Shown piece by piece: positions 54,599-57,228 of a stretch of 57,228 bases of DNA. The translations under genes and the position numbers were made by a program. The notes below the pieces were generated by a model that saw nothing but the letters and a program-made list of their open reading frames with translations, searched no databases and was not told the DNA's origin. This DNA is from an uncultured Methanobrevibacter sp. (GTDB taxonomy: Archaea; Methanobacteriota; Methanobacteria; Methanobacteriales; Methanobacteriaceae). The stretch covers positions 1 through 57,228 of the forward strand of contig NZ_CALDKF010000067.1 of assembly GCF_937898925.1 (NCBI RefSeq), given 5' to 3'. Position 1 is the first letter of the stretch; the number at the start of each line of letters is the position of its first letter.

Positions 54599-57228
54599 AT
54601 AACAATTGATTATGGTGAATATCAAAGGTTTGCTGATATTTTAACTGAAGATATTATGTTAAAATTAATTGGTAAACATGATAATTTTTTAAGATTTAAG
54701 GAGACTCATACTCCTTCAAGAACTATTTTTGTAGGAAATTTGCAAGAAGCAAACAGTGTTGATATCAATGATTCTAAATCAGTGAGTTCAAACTCTTTAT
54801 CCGTAAAATTTTTATTGGACAATTTAATTGATAAAATTGATGTTGATTTATCATTATCTATTTTTTATAGGGTTTATCCTACTTTTGAAGAACAACAAAA
54901 ATTTATAGAAACAAATTATAAAGAACCAGATGAGAGAAAAAAATTTGGCATGGCTAATATTTGGAGAAGAAAAGATATTACTATTAATACAATAAGTTTT
55001 AATGAAGATGAAATTGTTAAAGTAAATCTAAAGCCATATATCACTGATATTTTAGATTCTGATGAATTATATTTAGGGTCTAAAGATATTCCTGTAAGTT
55101 TTATTGAAAATGAAGAAAAATTCAATTCGTTCATTGAAAACATTACTCGTAAAAAGAAAGATTTCTTAAATTGGGAAGTTGAGATTCGTTTAAAAACTCA
55201 AAATTTTACCCAAAAAGGAGAAAAATTAAAATTATGTACTATTTCTTTAGAAAATAAGTCCAGAAGTCCTGAAGATAATCCTAAATTATATGATGGGGAT
55301 ATCTTTGCACCTTCTTTTGATATTAATTTAAATAATAATATTTCAGTTCCTTTTGTTTATAATTATGAGCATGATGGACACAAAAGGGTATATGAAGAAT
55401 ATTTAAGATGTATAAATTGTCAAGGACAGTTAGAAAAGAATCACATAATAACTTCTGCTTATTCTTCATACCCCCAACCTAAAGTTGTTCCAAAATCTCA
55501 AATTAAAGGAGCGGATATTAGTTTTAAAACTTTATCCATGGAAAAAGGAGTGGAAGAACTAGAAAAAATTCTTTCTTTAATGAATGAACATCTTGCGAAT
55601 TGCGAATTATATTATGAAAAGGATAAATCCGAAATTAAATATGATTCTGAGTATAAAGAAGGAATTTCTAATTTTAGGAATATGAGAGATAATTTTTCTC
55701 AAGGAATAAAAAAATTAAAAAATGATGGAAATATTTTAAAAGCTTTTTTATTGATGAATAAAGCATTTGAAAACAATTCCCAAGATAAAGCTTACCATTC
55801 CTGGAGATTGTTCCAGATTGTTTTTATTGTTTCAGAGTTAGTCGATGTGGTAGATAAGTCTTATTCTAAGGATACTTGTTCATTATTACATGTCATGACT
55901 GGGGGAGGCAAATCTGAAGCATATTTCGGCTTAGTTATCTTTTCAGCATTTTATGATAGATTAAGTGGAAAAACATTTGGTGTTACTGCATTTACAAAGT
56001 TTCCATTAAGAATGTTATCTATTCAGCAATTACAAAGGATTGCTAATATTTTTATTTGGGCTGAAGAAATAAGAAAAGAAGAAAATTTGGGCGGAGAACC
56101 ATTTTCTATCGCTTACTATGTTGGTTCTACTGATGAGGAGTTTCCTGATTATAATTATAAGGTCATTCGTATCATGGAAAGAGATAGAATGAATGACAAA
56201 TTAACACCTGGAAAAATAATTGATGAATGTCCTGTTTGTCCTAATCACCCTCCAGTATATTTATCTATTGATCTTGATAACCAAACAGTTGTTCATAAAT
56301 GTAGTGAATGTGGGCGCGAATATCGCTTGTATTTTAGTGATGATGAAATTTATAGGATGATTCCAACATTTATTGTCTCTACAGTAGATAAACTTGCTGC
56401 TGTATCTTCAAATAGAAGATTTAAAAATTTATTTGGTGGAAAAATTGACAAATGTCCTGATGGTCATGGATACAATTCTAGAAACGACATCTGTTTTTAT
56501 AAGGATATTAATGGTAAGCAATGCAAGATGACTGGAGAACCTGTCAATGTTAGTTTTAACACAGGCCCTAGTTTAATGATACAAGATGAAATGCACCTTA
56601 TACGTGAAGGATTTGGTACTATAGATTCTCATTTTGAGTCCATGTTTGAAAATTTAGAACAGGAAATGGCAGGATCTACATTTAAAAGAATAGCTATGAC
56701 TGCAACAGTTGCTGGTGCAGAAAATCAGATAAAAGAATTATATGATAAGAAAACGGTTGTTTTTCCTCCAAAATTGATGAATTCTAAGGGTGAAGACTTC
56801 TTTTTTGATTATGAGAAGGATGATGAAGGAAAACCTAAAATTCAAAGACAAATTATTGGAATTAAACCTAATCAATCTGTAGTTTCTCCTTTAACTGCTA
56901 TATTGAGATATTCTGCTCAATTTTTTAAATATTTGGAGGAAAATTTAGAGGATTTTGCTGATGAGCATAACTTTGATGTTAGTGTCTTAGAAGAAGTCAA
57001 GGAGTATTATAAACAAATTTTAACTTATCATAGAAAGAAAGATGCGACACAAGTTGTAAAATATTTTGCAAAGAGCTTTATTAATGGTCGTGAAGACTCT
57101 TATGATATTGAAGCCCGCTCATTAACTGGAGAAAATGATTTAGATTATATTAAGGAAACTATTGATTTAGTTGATGGTTTTTATGATAATCCAAATAATA
57201 AAGATAAATTATTGGCTGTAAATGCTAC
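54599..57228 (+). CDS. drmA: DrmA-like helicase of a DISARM-type defence system (3' partial, apparent ATA start)
   Basis: At least 876 residues, open to the right edge. LLHVMTGGGKSEAYFGLVIF (Walker A, near residue 435), FGVTAFTKFPLRMLSIQQLQ, PTFIVSTVDKLA, LMIQDEMHLI (Walker B as DEMH, near residue 663), EGFGTIDSHFE and KRIAMTATVAGA are SF2 helicase motifs in the arrangement of DrmA. Zinc-binding pairs are CINC, CPVC and CSEC. DrmA works with DrmB, DrmC and a methyltransferase against phages. TATA-like TTTATATATTAC (54489-54500) precedes. The frame opens at 54551; the codon after GGGGG (54587-54591) at the right distance is ATA (54599). The first in-frame ATG is 54656. Downstream genes are outside the window, so the system type is inferred. 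Confidence 0.72.
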   Translation, partial: MTIDYGEYQRFADILTEDIMLKLIGKHDNFLRFKETHTPSRTIFVGNLQEANSVDINDSKSVSSNSLSVKFLLDNLIDKIDVDLSLSIFYRVYPTFEEQQKFIETNYKEPDERKKFGMANIWRRKDITINTISFNEDEIVKVNLKPYITDILDSDELYLGSKDIPVSFIENEEKFNSFIENITRKKKDFLNWEVEIRLKTQNFTQKGEKLKLCTISLENKSRSPEDNPKLYDGDIFAPSFDINLNNNISVPFVYNYEHDGHKRVYEEYLRCINCQGQLEKNHIITSAYSSYPQPKVVPKSQIKGADISFKTLSMEKGVEELEKILSLMNEHLANCELYYEKDKSEIKYDSEYKEGISNFRNMRDNFSQGIKKLKNDGNILKAFLLMNKAFENNSQDKAYHSWRLFQIVFIVSELVDVVDKSYSKDTCSLLHVMTGGGKSEAYFGLVIFSAFYDRLSGKTFGVTAFTKFPLRMLSIQQLQRIANIFIWAEEIRKEENLGGEPFSIAYYVGSTDEEFPDYNYKVIRIMERDRMNDKLTPGKIIDECPVCPNHPPVYLSIDLDNQTVVHKCSECGREYRLYFSDDEIYRMIPTFIVSTVDKLAAVSSNRRFKNLFGGKIDKCPDGHGYNSRNDICFYKDINGKQCKMTGEPVNVSFNTGPSLMIQDEMHLIREGFGTIDSHFESMFENLEQEMAGSTFKRIAMTATVAGAENQIKELYDKKTVVFPPKLMNSKGEDFFFDYEKDDEGKPKIQRQIIGIKPNQSVVSPLTAILRYSAQFFKYLEENLEDFADEHNFDVSVLEEVKEYYKQILTYHRKKDATQVVKYFAKSFINGREDSYDIEARSLTGENDLDYIKETIDLVDGFYDNPNNKDKLLAVNA

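Noticed and set aside
1..57228. tRNA, rRNA or CRISPR arrays
   Set aside because: No cloverleaf-like GC-rich segments with a GTTC-type T-loop, no rRNA-like stretches and no regularly spaced repeats were found on reading the intergenic regions.

Overview
The window looks like chromosome from a methanogenic archaeon of the Methanobacteriales, most probably Methanobrevibacter. The reasons are the strong AT bias, an archaeal histone, Orc1/Cdc6, the small subunit of DNA polymerase D, a CbiX/CfbA-type chelatase, a DUF2162-ExbB-DUF2149 operon, several beta-helix adhesin-like proteins, and ribosome binding sites of the GGTGAT/AGGAG type. No rRNA or tRNA gene was recognised. The genus is inference; the individual gene families are read from motifs.

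Region 1 (1-12014) is a surface-polymer cluster. A class V aminotransferase cut by the left edge (best guess 2-aminoethylphosphonate type) is followed by two copies of a two-gene unit. Each unit has a LicD-type phosphotransferase with an intact DDD motif and TPR-like C-terminus, then a paralogue in which the LicD catalytic motif is lost. A family 2 glycosyltransferase with a coiled-coil tail, a LicC/PntC-like cytidylyltransferase and a TagF-like glycerophosphotransferase complete it. Together they suggest that a cytidylyl-activated phospho- or phosphono-group decorates a teichoic-acid-like polymer.

Region 2 (12083-19601) is mostly housekeeping on the minus strand: AmrS radical SAM enzyme, ThiL, a GNAT/deaminase pair, a double-domain His-rich chelatase and a DUF35 protein. 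It ends with two plus-strand membrane-anchored, Cys-containing pilin-like proteins. Region 3 (19667-22308) holds orc1/cdc6, a likely replication origin of about 0.9 kb with several ORB/mini-ORB repeats, and a DUF2299-like gene. A further perfect mini-ORB lies at 25207-25220.

Region 4 (22461-28477) has CbiB, an ARPP-1/DUF6569 protein, a HIRAN-like protein, UPF0147, an orphan Panacea-domain protein and the DUF2162-ExbB-DUF2149 operon. Region 5 (28604-33131) has two divergent adhesin-like beta-helix genes. Region 6 (33197-46672) contains TrmO, a class II aldolase, DP1, a Ser-rich secreted protein, a degenerate CbiH-like/Cys-rich fusion, PhoU-TrkA_C plus an MgtE-type transporter, a membrane phosphodiesterase with coiled-coil repeats, and an ABC exporter.

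Region 7 (46902-57228) holds a candidate three-gene HEPN module, pyrB (which appears to start at ATA), two tiny membrane proteins, a FAH-family gene, hisG, the histone gene, an Rpn-type nuclease and a pair of tandem palindromic operators. Two paralogous secreted proteins follow, and then the 5' part of a DrmA-like helicase that runs off the right edge and may open a DISARM-like defence locus.

The most striking non-coding signal is a 45-bp sequence found identically just after the stop codons of orc1/cdc6 and of the histone gene. In the sense of both genes it folds into a hairpin with two symmetric C-C mismatches. Three short imperfect tandem duplications (44-56 bp period) at gene boundaries, and two genes with ATA where the start codon should be, are also unusual.
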